Shown one piece after another: positions 33,673 to 44,154 of a DNA stretch of 64,000 nucleotides. The notes below the pieces were generated by a model. It was given only the letters and a program-made list of their open reading frames with translations. It made no database searches and was not told the DNA's origin. The position numbers and the translations under genes were made by a program. Numbering within the stretch: position 1 is the stretch's first letter; every line of letters starts with the position of its first letter. Origin of the DNA: Clavelina lepadiformis (taxonomy: Eukaryota > Chordata > Ascidiacea > Aplousobranchia > Clavelinidae); assembly GCF_947623445.1 (NCBI RefSeq), contig NC_135241.1:23190501-23254500 (forward strand). The letters are read 5' to 3'.

Positions 33673-35616
33673 TGGTTTAGCAAACATTTTCCAAATTAGA
33701 AAGCAAATTCAACTTTGTTGTGATACAAAGTATGTAATTGTTCATAACAAGCAAACGGTAAACTACAGTTTACAAATGGCTGAAGCAAACGTACGCTATT
33801 ACATGATATGTTTGTAAATTATTTTTAAATGCAACCAGAATTGAGCTGCTGGTGACAGGAATGAAAGCTTTTGGTATTGGTTCAGTTTTGTCTTATTTGT
33901 GATGTAATATCCGGAATGGAGTAATATGAGAAATGATAAAATGTTACTTGTTATGGATTGCAAGTGTCTGGGGTTCCAATGTGATTCTTATTGCTCTTTT
34001 CATTCTGTATCTACAGGTATACATTATGTAAAGTCCAAAAATGCATTGTTGTATTTTAAACTTATATGATTTTAGTGATAATGGTTTATATGATTTTGTG
34101 TCGTCCAAAACTCCAAATCTCTTTGTCATTGTGTGTCTAGACTTGTGGTAAATCCCTTACCTTTGTATTAGATTACTTTGCTTCGATTTGGTGAGTCGTG
34201 ACATAGTTTGCTACCATGTGCTTGTTATCGCCTTTTATATCATATCTAGTCGCATATCAGCCATCCCAGTCAATTTAGCATATGCGTTGCAATTGTTAAC
34301 CTGACTCGTTTAACGGATTGTTTGCAAGCAGCATGATAAGTTAGTTGCCAGTAAACCTGTTTTAATTAATTTATTTATTGTCATTGATTTCCAGTCGTAC
34401 AGTATAAAGACTTTCAAGAAATCCGTTTTGCATTTCCAATAACCAGGATATGGGAACTTCAGGCCTTTGCTGGGTCAGTGGTCAGCATTCATAAATTTTC
34501 CGATTACATGTTACCTAGCATTTTTCAATTATTTTTCAAAACTTTGTATTTTTAACATATCTTTTCCTGCTTTTATATTTCAACCTTTAAAAGCAACCAT
34601 TTCTGAATTAACGAAACTACAACAAAACTTGTTGAAATTGTTGTTATAAAAAAGATGTTTAAACACCGGTATAAATGCTGATTTTACTTATTTCCACTCA
34701 TTCTATTATTATAGGCTTGTACTCGTTCACGTTGCTAACGATCAAGGTTTCAAAGGTTTCTTCACGATAAAAAGAAAAGAAAACTTTATAGAAGGCAACC
34801 ATTTCAGCTGAATTATTAAATCTTGTTGCCGGTTGTTAAACATGCGCGGTTAGGTTGGGAGAATGGATAAGAAAATTATTGCTTTTGGTTTTATTTAAGA
34901 TTTGGTTTAAGATTTGTTTGGATTCAGATTAGAAGTTAAATTTAAGTTAAGTCTAGTTTACTATTTAAGGACATCGAAACTAGGCTCCTTACCCATTGCT
35001 GCTAGCTTTCGGGCTTGCTTAAATCATTATACACAAACACGAAACTACGTGTATTGTAGGCTTATATTTACGTCATGTATATACAAAAGGATACCGATAA
35101 CGATAAGCTTATATAACCTAGCTTCTGAACTGCGATGAAAAATATCATGCTTGAGCTCTTTATAAGAGGTTAATTACAATATCAACACATCCAGGACGAT
35201 ATTTCAATCTTTAGCGTCGTTTGTGCTGCTTCCTGCTCTTTGCATGGTTCTTTGTTGTTCGGAATCACGTTAATTCTTTTGTAGGAAGTAAACAAAAAGC
35301 TCTAAATTATACTGGATACGACAATAAGCACAACCAGGTTCTTAATTTTGTTTCTATTAAATTATATCTATTTACGTAAGGTAACAAACGTGCGGTGTTC
35401 TTTTTACGTTATGAGTGTTATTCCAGATAGACTTCATACTGCTTACAAGCAAATTGTTTTTAAAAAACACAAAAATCTATAAAGATAAATAGATAAATGC
35501 ATTTACTTGAAATATCTACAACAAACTATACAGTTAGGACACTGCAAATAAATTCTACACCATGCTACAGCAATCACAGAAACACGGGTGTAAAAATAAT
35601 TGGTCAAGCTTCGAAT
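33673..35616. other. Type B 3' flank of copy 5 and inter-unit DNA
   Basis: No gene. Repeats the layout of 17.1-19.2 kb with small deletions (for instance part of the stretch around 34.37 kb). Short ORFs here differ between the two copies. Confidence 0.5.
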
Positions 35617-35880
35617 TCAGATTCCTGTCAAATGTCGCACACCTTCGACGAACAAACATGTTCTCGTGATCATCTTCGCACGATCCGATGCCAAAAGCAT
35701 AATTGCGTATATGACATCATCAACCATGAAATTTTTCCTGCCCAGGGAAACAACTTTTGCTCGTCGTTCCGCCACGTCATCAACTTTTTCGCCGCCGTCC
35801 AACTAACGTTGTAATATGTTCGTCTTCATAAACGATGGGTTGTAAGGAATATATAGTTGGTTGAATTTGTCACCAGGATA
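35617..35880 (-). pseudogene. SDR relic f, C-terminal exon
   Basis: Minus-strand SDR tail: NQLYIPYNPSFMKTN, then a stop just before LDGGEKVDDVAERRAK, then GRKNFMVDDVIYAIMLLASD and VEGVRHLTGI with a stop. The in-frame stop and the CCTG acceptor position mark it as a relic. Confidence 0.6.
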
Positions 35881-36738
35881 AGACAGCTAAAAATGTTGGC
35901 TACTTACTGAACTGCGTTTATTCTTATCCATTGTTTCGGCGAGTAGGCCTACTTGAAAGAAAGACAATAAGTTACATATGTCTATAAATTACACAAAACT
36001 TTACAAGGGTAGCATATAAGCAAATAATTCAACCATGCATGCTACTCTAGGTTAATGCTATTTTACCAACGGCTGCGATTTATGTGAAATGATCAACCAA
36101 AAAGTTGCTCATGCAATAAATCAGCTCCGACTCGTTGACATATTTCTCGCTCGCTATGCTTCAAACATTTCCACTCGTCTATAACGTGCGATGCTGAACC
36201 ACTGCTGCTGTCCAAGACTCAAGTAACTGGTATGACGTAATAAAATCAAAGGCTAAGTCAATCCAACTTTCTGTATATCAACCTAAAGCTTTTTAAATCG
36301 GTCTAATTACAATCTAAATAAAATTCTTACGATTTCTATGGGCGTGTTCAAGCATATCTTGGAAATAATTAGAAGGATGTCACGATGGGAGAATTCTTTT
36401 ATGGTTTTCTGTATTATCTCTTCCAAATCTTCATCCTTGATAATTTCGGCGACAATGACAAAAACCTGTTATTTCAAATAACAGTTGTTTACATTTTTCT
36501 TCTACTGGAACGCTAAATGTTTATTGCAATATGTGTGACTTCAATATTGGACAAACACTTAATGTGAAGTGGTGCCTGTTGTCGAGATATTGCAAACTAT
36601 AACGCAAGGGATTCATACCGATGGACGTTTCAAAATAATTTCCATTTAACTCAACTTAAGATCTTTTTTATGCAGTTGTTTGTGTTATGAATAAGTTATA
36701 AAGGCAGCTTGTATTACCAACATATAACTTAGTTTTAG
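35881..36738. other. Non-coding DNA between SDR relic f exons
   Basis: Matches 227-1022. No gene seen. Confidence 0.5.
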
Positions 36739-37002
36739 TTATGCGGTTGCTTTTTCGACAGCTTCACTAATGCTCATTCCTATCTTTACTGATCCAACGC
36801 CTTCACATTCTGTCACAGTCTTTGCAAGATTTTTCTCGAACCGGTCCACTAGGCTCAAACGTGCTCCATACTTCGCAAAAGCTTTTTGCAGCTCCGGCTC
36901 AAAGACCACTTGCTGCACCTGCGTGATGCAAAATGGCCATTGAAGCACAAATAAAATGCAAACTATTTGAGGTATTTCGAGTATTTGAATTAAATTAATC
37001 AT
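36739..37002 (-). pseudogene. SDR relic f, N-terminal exon
   Basis: Contains AFAKYGARLSLVDRFEKNLAKTV, the SDR beta-alpha-beta segment, but the glycine turn of relic a (GAASGLG) has been lost upstream, where the frame reads FEPELQ instead. The donor seen in relic a is changed (GTAAAGATAGG). Non-functional. Confidence 0.55.
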
Positions 37003-37639
37003 ATCACAGTTATATGAGGTTTATTGAATGCATCCGATGCTCATTTTTATACACAGAGCTGTTTAAATTATTACAATACGCCTTTTAGTTATGTATTTGC
37101 AGTTTTATTACCCGATTAAACTGTAGTTAACCTATCAACGTGTAAGACGATAAAACCAACTATGCATGTACAGTATTTGTATTTGCAAAGAAATTATTCC
37201 TATAGCTAAACAAATTTCTGCCTGATAAAAAACCGTTACTCACCGTTAACGTTTCCGTTATACCATTTATTATGTTCCATTAAAGGTCTTACTAGTTTGT
37301 TATTTTACCTTTTGAGCAATTCTTTACACAAACTACACCTATAAACAAACACTACCGCTATAACAATTGTGGTCAAAATATGTGGACTGAAATGAGATCA
37401 CGGCTACTTGAAAAGATCAAGGCTATTGTATTGGTGTATTGTTACTCAGCTAATACAAAAGACTTATACCCAAGAGTGATTTAACTTATCGCTTCGGAAA
37501 GTGGTCGATTTCTGTCTTGCTTACTTAACGCGTATGTTTGCACTTAATGTTTGCTCGAGAAGACGAGCGTCTGAAACGTTTACCATCTCATACAGTACAA
37601 GCGCTATTTCATTTCGGAAAGTTTCAAACAACAGTTATA
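37003..37639 (+). promoter_or_regulatory. Type A 5' flank of copy 6
   Basis: Matches 1290-2161, lacking the TAGGT-rich repeat. Keeps the TATGTGGACTGAAATGAGAT and GTGGTCGATTTC blocks. No TATA box assigned. Confidence 0.45.
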
Positions 37640-40171
37640 ATGGTGAACAAAATTGACGATTATCTGTGGAACAAGGAATTGAGTTTAGCTAAAGATTTAA
37701 AGAAATGTTGCAACGAGAAAGGTATAAAAGAATCAGCTAAAACTCTTCATCAACTAGGTTTAGTTTACAAAGAAAGAAGTGAGGAATATGAATGGAGGTT
37801 TACTTTTGCCATGGCTGTGTTAACTCTGATAGAAAACGCGCCGTCACGAATCACTGCTCTCATACGTAACGCGCTTCCAGCAATATTAACCAGCATACGA
37901 TTCGCGCTTATTCGAAGCGCTGCTCTCATGAATGCGGCGATTGTGAGGGAACCTTTAAATGTTGACGTAATCAAAAACGATCTTGATAAACTTCATCGTT
38001 ATGTGCTTAAACTTGCTAAAGTACAACGTGATCAATTTGATGTTGATGCTTATGTCGATGAAGTTGTTCGTGAGAAAGTTAAATCGTTGAGAGAAGAAAC
38101 GAAGTTGGCTCTGGATAAACTTAAACATATTCCAGATGATGTTTCATCAGAAAGAGCACATGAGTTAGAAATGGACAAAATAAACCGAGTTAAGACACTC
38201 CAAGATAATATCGCAGCAAAATACACTGATATTATGAAATCTGTATCAGAGAAGTGTATACAAATCATGGGAAAGCCCCCGTGTCGATACTGTGTAGCTG
38301 GAATGGGATCTTTAGCTCGTAAAGAAATTACTGCATATTCAGATTTCGAACACGTTATTTTGCTCGATGATGAATTGTTGCAGAATCACGGTGAAAACAG
38401 CGATCAATATCAATCTGCGTTGGAATACTTTCGATGGTTTTCCATTTTATTTCACGTGATTATAATAAGATTAGGAGAAACAATTTTACCAGCAGTGTCT
38501 GTTCCATCTTTAAATAACAATCAAATCAAGGAACACAACTGGTTTTATGACGCTCATACACCGAGCGGTATCTCATTTGATGGAATGGTTTTGCATGCTT
38601 GTAAATTTCCACTTGGTCGACAGGAAAAGACCAAGAACAAACCATGGACAACTGAACTTATTAAACCTGTGACAAAGATGGTGAAATATTTGGATGCAGA
38701 TGTTGATTTAAAGAACGGATATCACTTGGGAGACATTTTAACAAAAACAAGTTTTGTTTCTGGTTTCAAATCAGTTTATGATAAATTTTCACAACAAGTA
38801 ACCGATCAAATGCAATCCTTGTTGATGCCCAGACAACATCAGTTGATATTAAAACAACTTGAAGAAGATCTTAATAACTTTGATGTTGGCAAACTATTGA
38901 TGACTTTTAATCTCGCATCATTCAACATCAAACGTGTTGTTTATCGAAGTTCAACTTTATTCATTGCTTATCTTGGTCGATTGAACTCGATTTATAAGTC
39001 ACCATGTTCATGTTATGACGTCATAGACAAGTTGACAGAGAAACAAAAGTTTAATTCAGAAACTGCTCATAAATTGGCCTATTCAATATCCATTGCATGT
39101 GAAGTGCGACTCAAAATTTATTGTTTGAAGAGGAAACAAGACGACATATCCCTAAAGTCTTTATATTATAACACGATAGACAGTTTTATACCTGACCTTG
39201 TTGCAGCTGTTGGAGAGAAATCAATTATTGATTATTTCAAAATAACTTGGAGTTTACAAACAATGATTCGTCGAAACAATTACAACCTGGTGGAAATAGA
39301 TACTGATACCACCATAATGATTTTATACCACATGGGAATGTATGAAAAAATAGTTGAGGAATGGAACCATAATAAAGATGTTAGTTTCATGAGTGAAATC
39401 TTGGTTGTTGAAGCTTTAAGTTTCACCTCCAGACATGAAGCTGCAATATCACTTGGCAAATCACTTTTAATTCAACCACTTCCCGTATCTGTAACAATTC
39501 TTGTATTATTCTTGATAACTAATTGTCTGGTAACATTAGGTCGCAGAGATGATGGAGTTTGCAAAAGACTGAAAAACATTTTAGACAGTTTATCACCAAA
39601 TGATTTGAATGATGTAGATGGATGGCATGGTCAAGAAGCTTATGGCCGTTACTTACTTTATATTGATAATGATCATGAAAAAGCTTTGGTCGAATTCAGC
39701 AAGCTCCATGACTCGTTGTCAAAAACCGCGCAGACCATTGATGGCGATGACATGAAGAAAGAACACTTTTCAAAAGATTTTCTTTCCAGAAACTTGCATC
39801 ACATTGCATGTTGTTTGCATTTGAATGGAAACAATGAACAAGCAATCAAGAAATTAAATGAAGCTTTTAAAATATTCAAGCAATTTGTATCGATGGATGT
39901 TCAATCACTTCAAGAAGCAAACTTGCTTTTAGGAGTTTGTTATTACGCTGAGAAACTGTATAAGAATGCCTCAATGGTATTCATGGGAGCATTATTCCGT
40001 CATAAAAAAAATCCTTGCCAATGGATAGAACAGAGATTACCAAAAGTCAACATGGCAGTGGAGTGTTGTAAGGCAATGTTAAATGAACAAGATGCACTTT
40101 TGTTGTTTTCTACTGATGCTGGATACAGACAGTTTGCTGAAGATTTCTGTGATTATCGTATGTTTTTCTAA
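37640..40171 (+). CDS. DUF294/GlnD-type nucleotidyltransferase-TPR protein, copy 6 (intact)
   Basis: Intronless ORF of 843 residues from MVNKIDDYLWNKE (open from 37538, but the earlier part is probably 5' UTR). The nucleotidyltransferase motif starts at G221 (GMGSLARKEITAYSDFEHV) with GS and D-x-E present; the Pro before Y-S-D in other copies is Ala here. TPR-like helices near the C-terminus read NNEQAIKKLNEAFKIF and YYAEKLYKNASMVFMGAL. Cytosolic or nuclear by absence of a signal sequence. Flanks are type A on both sides, so this and copy 3 are the two undisturbed parental types. Function beyond probable nucleotidyl transfer is unknown; the family can also be compared with Pol-beta-like enzymes of immunity, which is inference only. 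Confidence 0.85.
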   Translation: MVNKIDDYLWNKELSLAKDLKKCCNEKGIKESAKTLHQLGLVYKERSEEYEWRFTFAMAVLTLIENAPSRITALIRNALPAILTSIRFALIRSAALMNAAIVREPLNVDVIKNDLDKLHRYVLKLAKVQRDQFDVDAYVDEVVREKVKSLREETKLALDKLKHIPDDVSSERAHELEMDKINRVKTLQDNIAAKYTDIMKSVSEKCIQIMGKPPCRYCVAGMGSLARKEITAYSDFEHVILLDDELLQNHGENSDQYQSALEYFRWFSILFHVIIIRLGETILPAVSVPSLNNNQIKEHNWFYDAHTPSGISFDGMVLHACKFPLGRQEKTKNKPWTTELIKPVTKMVKYLDADVDLKNGYHLGDILTKTSFVSGFKSVYDKFSQQVTDQMQSLLMPRQHQLILKQLEEDLNNFDVGKLLMTFNLASFNIKRVVYRSSTLFIAYLGRLNSIYKSPCSCYDVIDKLTEKQKFNSETAHKLAYSISIACEVRLKIYCLKRKQDDISLKSLYYNTIDSFIPDLVAAVGEKSIIDYFKITWSLQTMIRRNNYNLVEIDTDTTIMILYHMGMYEKIVEEWNHNKDVSFMSEILVVEALSFTSRHEAAISLGKSLLIQPLPVSVTILVLFLITNCLVTLGRRDDGVCKRLKNILDSLSPNDLNDVDGWHGQEAYGRYLLYIDNDHEKALVEFSKLHDSLSKTAQTIDGDDMKKEHFSKDFLSRNLHHIACCLHLNGNNEQAIKKLNEAFKIFKQFVSMDVQSLQEANLLLGVCYYAEKLYKNASMVFMGALFRHKKNPCQWIEQRLPKVNMAVECCKAMLNEQDALLLFSTDAGYRQFAEDFCDYRMFF

Positions 40172-41139
40172 TTTACATATATAATGGTTTAGAAAACATT
40201 TTCGAAATTAGAAAGCAAATTCAACTTTGTTGCGATACAAATCATGTAATTTGTTCATAACAAGCAAACGGTAAACTACAGTTTACAAATGGCTGAAGCA
40301 AACGTAAGCTATTATAATGCCATGTTCGTAAATAATTTTTAAATACAACCAGAATTGTGCCATCTGACAGGAATGAAAGCTTTTGGCATTGTTCCAGTTT
40401 TGTCTTATTTGTGATGTAATATCAGGAACGTAGTAATATTAGAAATGATAAAATGTTACCTGTTATGAATTACGAGTGTCTTATGTACGTATGTGATTTT
40501 GATGTTTTCATTCTGTATCTATACAGTCAGTGCTCACATTATTCCCCTATTTGCTGCATCATTTGCATTCTCAAACATTCTGGGAACCTGTATATATCTA
40601 AAAACATTTGATTCAATTTTTAACTCTTTTTATTTTTTTAAGGAATCTATTTCTGTTTATATACTTCATCCTCAAAAAGCAACCATTTCTAAATTAACCA
40701 AACTACAATATTATTTGTGCAACTTGCTGTTGAAAAATGTTGCAAGAACGTCATAAATGCTGGTTTCTGTTATTTTATTACTGGAGCAGAAAAGATAGGA
40801 AGGAGCATTAGTGAAGCTGTGGAAAAAGCAATCGCTCAACCAAAACTATTTGTTGGTAATGGAAGCCGACTTTATATTCTTTAAAGTTTAAACAATACCA
40901 ACAAATACGAACAACTGTATATAAAGAGTTCAAGTTGGGCTAAATAGGTATTTTAAAAAGGTTTTCAATAGTCCTTCAAAATGAATCACTCTTATTATAG
41001 TTTACAATATCACAACAACTTCACATCTAACTGGCTCTTTAGTTCAGGCTGATCGAGCAACACGCTATCACATTTTTTCACGTTAATAGCCGAGAAAGGG
41101 ATAAGAATAAACGCAGTCCAGTAAGTAGCCAACATTTTT
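40172..41139. other. Type A 3' flank of copy 6
   Basis: Matches the flank of copy 2 but has a single 84-base unit. The 87-codon ORF at 40493 overlaps the same place as the one at 10325 yet differs in frame after its first part; I do not treat it as a gene. Confidence 0.5.
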
Positions 41140-41407
41140 GCTGTCTCATCCTGTTGATAAATTCAACCAACTTTATATTCCTTACAACCCAGCGTTTATG
41201 AAGACGAACATATTAAGACGTTGGTTGGACGGCGGCGAAAAAGTCGATGAGGTTTTGGAGCGACAAGCAAAACTAGTTCCCCTGGGCAGGAAGAACGTCA
41301 TGGTTGATGATGTCATAGACGCAATCATGTTTTTGGCATCGGATCGTGCAAAAAAATGATCACAAGAACATGTTTATTGGTAGATGGCGCGCGACACTTG
41401 ACAGGAA
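41140..41407 (+). pseudogene. SDR relic d, C-terminal exon
   Basis: Reads DKFNQLYIPYNPAFMKTN, RRWLDGGEKVDEV, KLVPLGRKN, DDVIDAIMFLASDRAK; an extra A in a seven-A run near 41345-41355 then shifts the frame before the LLVDGARHLTGI tail. The acceptor is also lost (CCTG). This is otherwise close to the SDR consensus. Confidence 0.65.
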
Positions 41408-42174
41408 TCTGAATTCGTGGCTTGACCAAATATTTTTAAGCAGATGTTTTTGTGTCTGTTGTCGCATGCTTGGTGACTTTTTACAGTATCTGCAGATAGG
41501 CTTTTCGATTTTCCTGGTTTTCGCTAAACCGGAAAAAATCTAACTCAATTCCGGGATCTCAGGAAAATAACCTGGATTATTTTAAATACCCACAATGATA
41601 TAAAAAGTTTTAATAGTGAAGTCACGATATCACGTGACTCATTGCAGGGTCATCTCGGTTTGTACAACTTTGATAATTAATTCACGCAAAAATACGACTT
41701 ATTTGTACAAACCGACAAACGCCCAAACTGCACAAACTCTCTGATGTCACAGCATATTGGTGATTTTAATAGTGAATTATAATAATTTTTTGAATGGCGT
41801 ATAAATTAAGCGATTGTGTGTTTCTGGCTACAAAAAGTGTCATTTAATATATGCGCATTATGACATATTTTGTGGCTATAAGATACTTTGTCCAGCTCAA
41901 CTATATGACGGGTGTAGTGAAGTAGCCTACGTTTCAAGTGATTGTGACACTCTATCCAAACCGGGTGCGCGGCATTACTATTTTAGCTAGGTGTGGCCAA
42001 CACTGCACACACATTTTCAAACGTTAATTAATCAAAAGCTGTAGGTCGTAAACCGATCAGATTTTTACAGGTTAGTAGCAAAAACATCTGGCTTCCTGTA
42101 TACATCATAATTGTAAAACCAAAGAAAGTGAATTTAGTTTAAATTAAGTATTTCTACAAGTGATCCATTTCTAG

Positions 42175-43243
42175 AGGTGGTCGGACGATTCAACCCACGG
42201 ACGATTCAACCCCGGACAATTCAACCCACGGACGATTCAACCCCGGACGATTCAACCCACGGACGATTCAACCCACGGACGATTCAACCCGCGGACGATT
42301 CAACCCGCGGACCTTTCAACCCACGGACGATTCAACCCACGGACCTTTCAACCCACGGACGATTCAACCCAGGACGATTCAACCCACGGACGATTCAACC
42401 CAGGACGATTCAAGCCAGGACGATTCAACCCACGGACGATTCAACCCATCGCGATACAACGGCTCGGTGCTCAAAACGCAGCAGTTGTTAATTTGGACCA
42501 ACCACGAAGCAAATACACGCACCTGGCTCACAGACTTTCGGCAAAGGTTTCCAATTATGCAAATGAGCCAGATAAATTGATGTATCTGCGTGCAATCGCT
42601 CATATGAGCTAATTAATTACCGTTTGTAGTACCCTTTTCAGCTTTGTGTTTTATACGTGCTGTGTTTGTGTTCAGGTTCATGTTCTTAAGTTTGCCTGTA
42701 AATAAAACAACTTTCTTTGTAATTAATCGATGTATAAACAGGTATCTATAAAAATATCTGTAATTTGTGTACATGCAAAAAAATAAATACACACATTTAC
42801 GTACGTGGGTCGAAAGCATTTTGTCTTTTCAAAAACTTCAAAAATGTTAACTTAATGCTAAAAGGAGAACATTTTATATAATAACCGATCTACACGGGTA
42901 AATACAAAAAATAATAGCAGGCGTAGACAGAAATGTATGCAAAGTATACTGTTTAGGGCAAAATAACAATATTCAAGGTTTTACTGGAAAGCAGAAAACA
43001 ATAAGTTTTTTGATGTACAACCAATGCTAACAAGAAGTGGTAAAAGAAAAAAAAGGAAACACAAAAAGCTTTATATTAGCTTAGGCCTATATATTAGCTT
43101 TATTTAGCTTACATAATATTGGCTACAAAGTAACTTGGTGATAACCTAAGCCAATCGTCCGTGGGTTGAATCGTCCTGGGTTGAATCGTCCGTGGGTTGA
43201 ATCGTCCGGGGTTGAATCGTCCGTGGGTTGAATCGACCTGGAA
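42175..43243. mobile_element. Foldback-like element with minisatellite arms
   Basis: Ten bases CCATTTCTAG are repeated at 42165-42174 and 43244-43253; sister units show the empty site. The left arm (about 42180-42452) is about 17 head-to-tail units of 13-16 bases, variants of GGACGATTCAACCCAC. The right arm (about 43152-43238) is five units of the same sequence inverted. The centre (42.46-43.15 kb) has no transposase ORF. Inverted arms made of direct repeats plus a 9-10 base duplication is the Foldback/array-TIR MULE design. Confidence 0.75.
42180..42452 (+). repeat. Minisatellite arm, 13-16 bp unit
   Basis: About 17 tandem variants of GGACGATTCAACCCAC, GGACGATTCAACCCC and GGACCTTTCAACCCAC. 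The arms produce a spurious open frame. Confidence 0.9.
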
Positions 43244-43603
43244 CCATTTCTAGAAGTTTTTCTTGTTACGCCGCGCCCCCGTTGTGGGGAAAACCAGTTG
43301 ACCGCAAGAAGAGAACACAAGAGAACAGTTAGTCGAGTTAGTATAGTGCCTGAATGAGTAAACGAAAACGATACGCTTCAATGCGGAGAGAGAGAGCAAA
43401 ATTATGAAAATATGCCAATTCTTCAAAAATTACAAAATTCAACTTTATCAAACAAACATGGACAGATACCTGAACATTTTTAAGGAAAAGTCACCAAATT
43501 TCAAATTTCTACAGCAAATAATGCAACTGCACGCCACGTTTTGCTGTGACTTTGTGTAGTGGAGACCACAACTAGTGTAAATAGGGTTAAGTAACATTTT
43601 TAC

Positions 43604-43860
43604 CACAAATAGTAATGATGACCACGTTTGTTTGTTTACTTTTCTCTACTGACGTAATCATGCCGTCAGAATTACATTGGCTGGAAACAATATCTTTCTA
43701 TGACGCAATGCATTCGTGTCGATTTGTAATTGGTTATGACACATATAAAGTACGTCTTAATGACCGAAGTGGAAAAAATACTTTCTGTTTTGGAAGAAAT
43801 TCGTGATTTGCTGTTTGTTTGGAAATCATGTAGAAATGATTTGGAATGAATTTTTGTACT
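43604..43860 (+). promoter_or_regulatory. TATA/CCAAT block, unit 3
   Basis: Same elements as at 12.2 kb: ACATTGGCTGGAAAC, TAATTGGTTATG, ACACATATAAAG. A 29-codon frame (MTEVEKILSVLEEIRDLL...) follows but its ATG is only about 15 bases after the TATA-like word, too close to be in the mRNA if that is the promoter. Confidence 0.35.
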
Positions 43861-44154
43861 ACGTAATCAAATTGTGGTTACATTAGGAATATAAAAATTT
43901 GGACTTTTATGAATGCTGGCTAAAAGAAACAAAAAACGAAAGTATAAACAACGGAGTCAAAAAGTTAAATAGACAAACGGAGTTTTTAATGGACAAATAT
44001 AACTATTGGCTTTAGATAATTCCAATACATTAACATAACCCGTCATCGCTATAACATCTATTTATTTTATTATTTGAAATTATTTCTTCAACATGTTTCT
44101 TTGAGCGGCATTTAAAAATGTTCCATTGACCATTATGTTTCGTAAAACTTTATT

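Larger units (their letters stand above)
41950..43586. mobile_element. piggyBac-like element, unit 3, carrying a Foldback-like insertion
   Basis: Starts CTCTATCCAAACCGGGTGCG and ends GTGTAAATAGGG before TTAA (43587-43590). Equivalent to 11607-12161 but enlarged by the nested element at 42175-43243. Confidence 0.6.

Noticed and set aside
42177-42491. 104-codon ORF rich in RFNPRTIQP/DDSTHG
   Set aside because: It is a reading of the minisatellite arm; unit lengths not divisible by three give all three frames of the same repeat.
43123-43320. 65-codon minus ORF
   Set aside because: Runs from piggyBac-like DNA through the inverted minisatellite arm; no gene-like properties.
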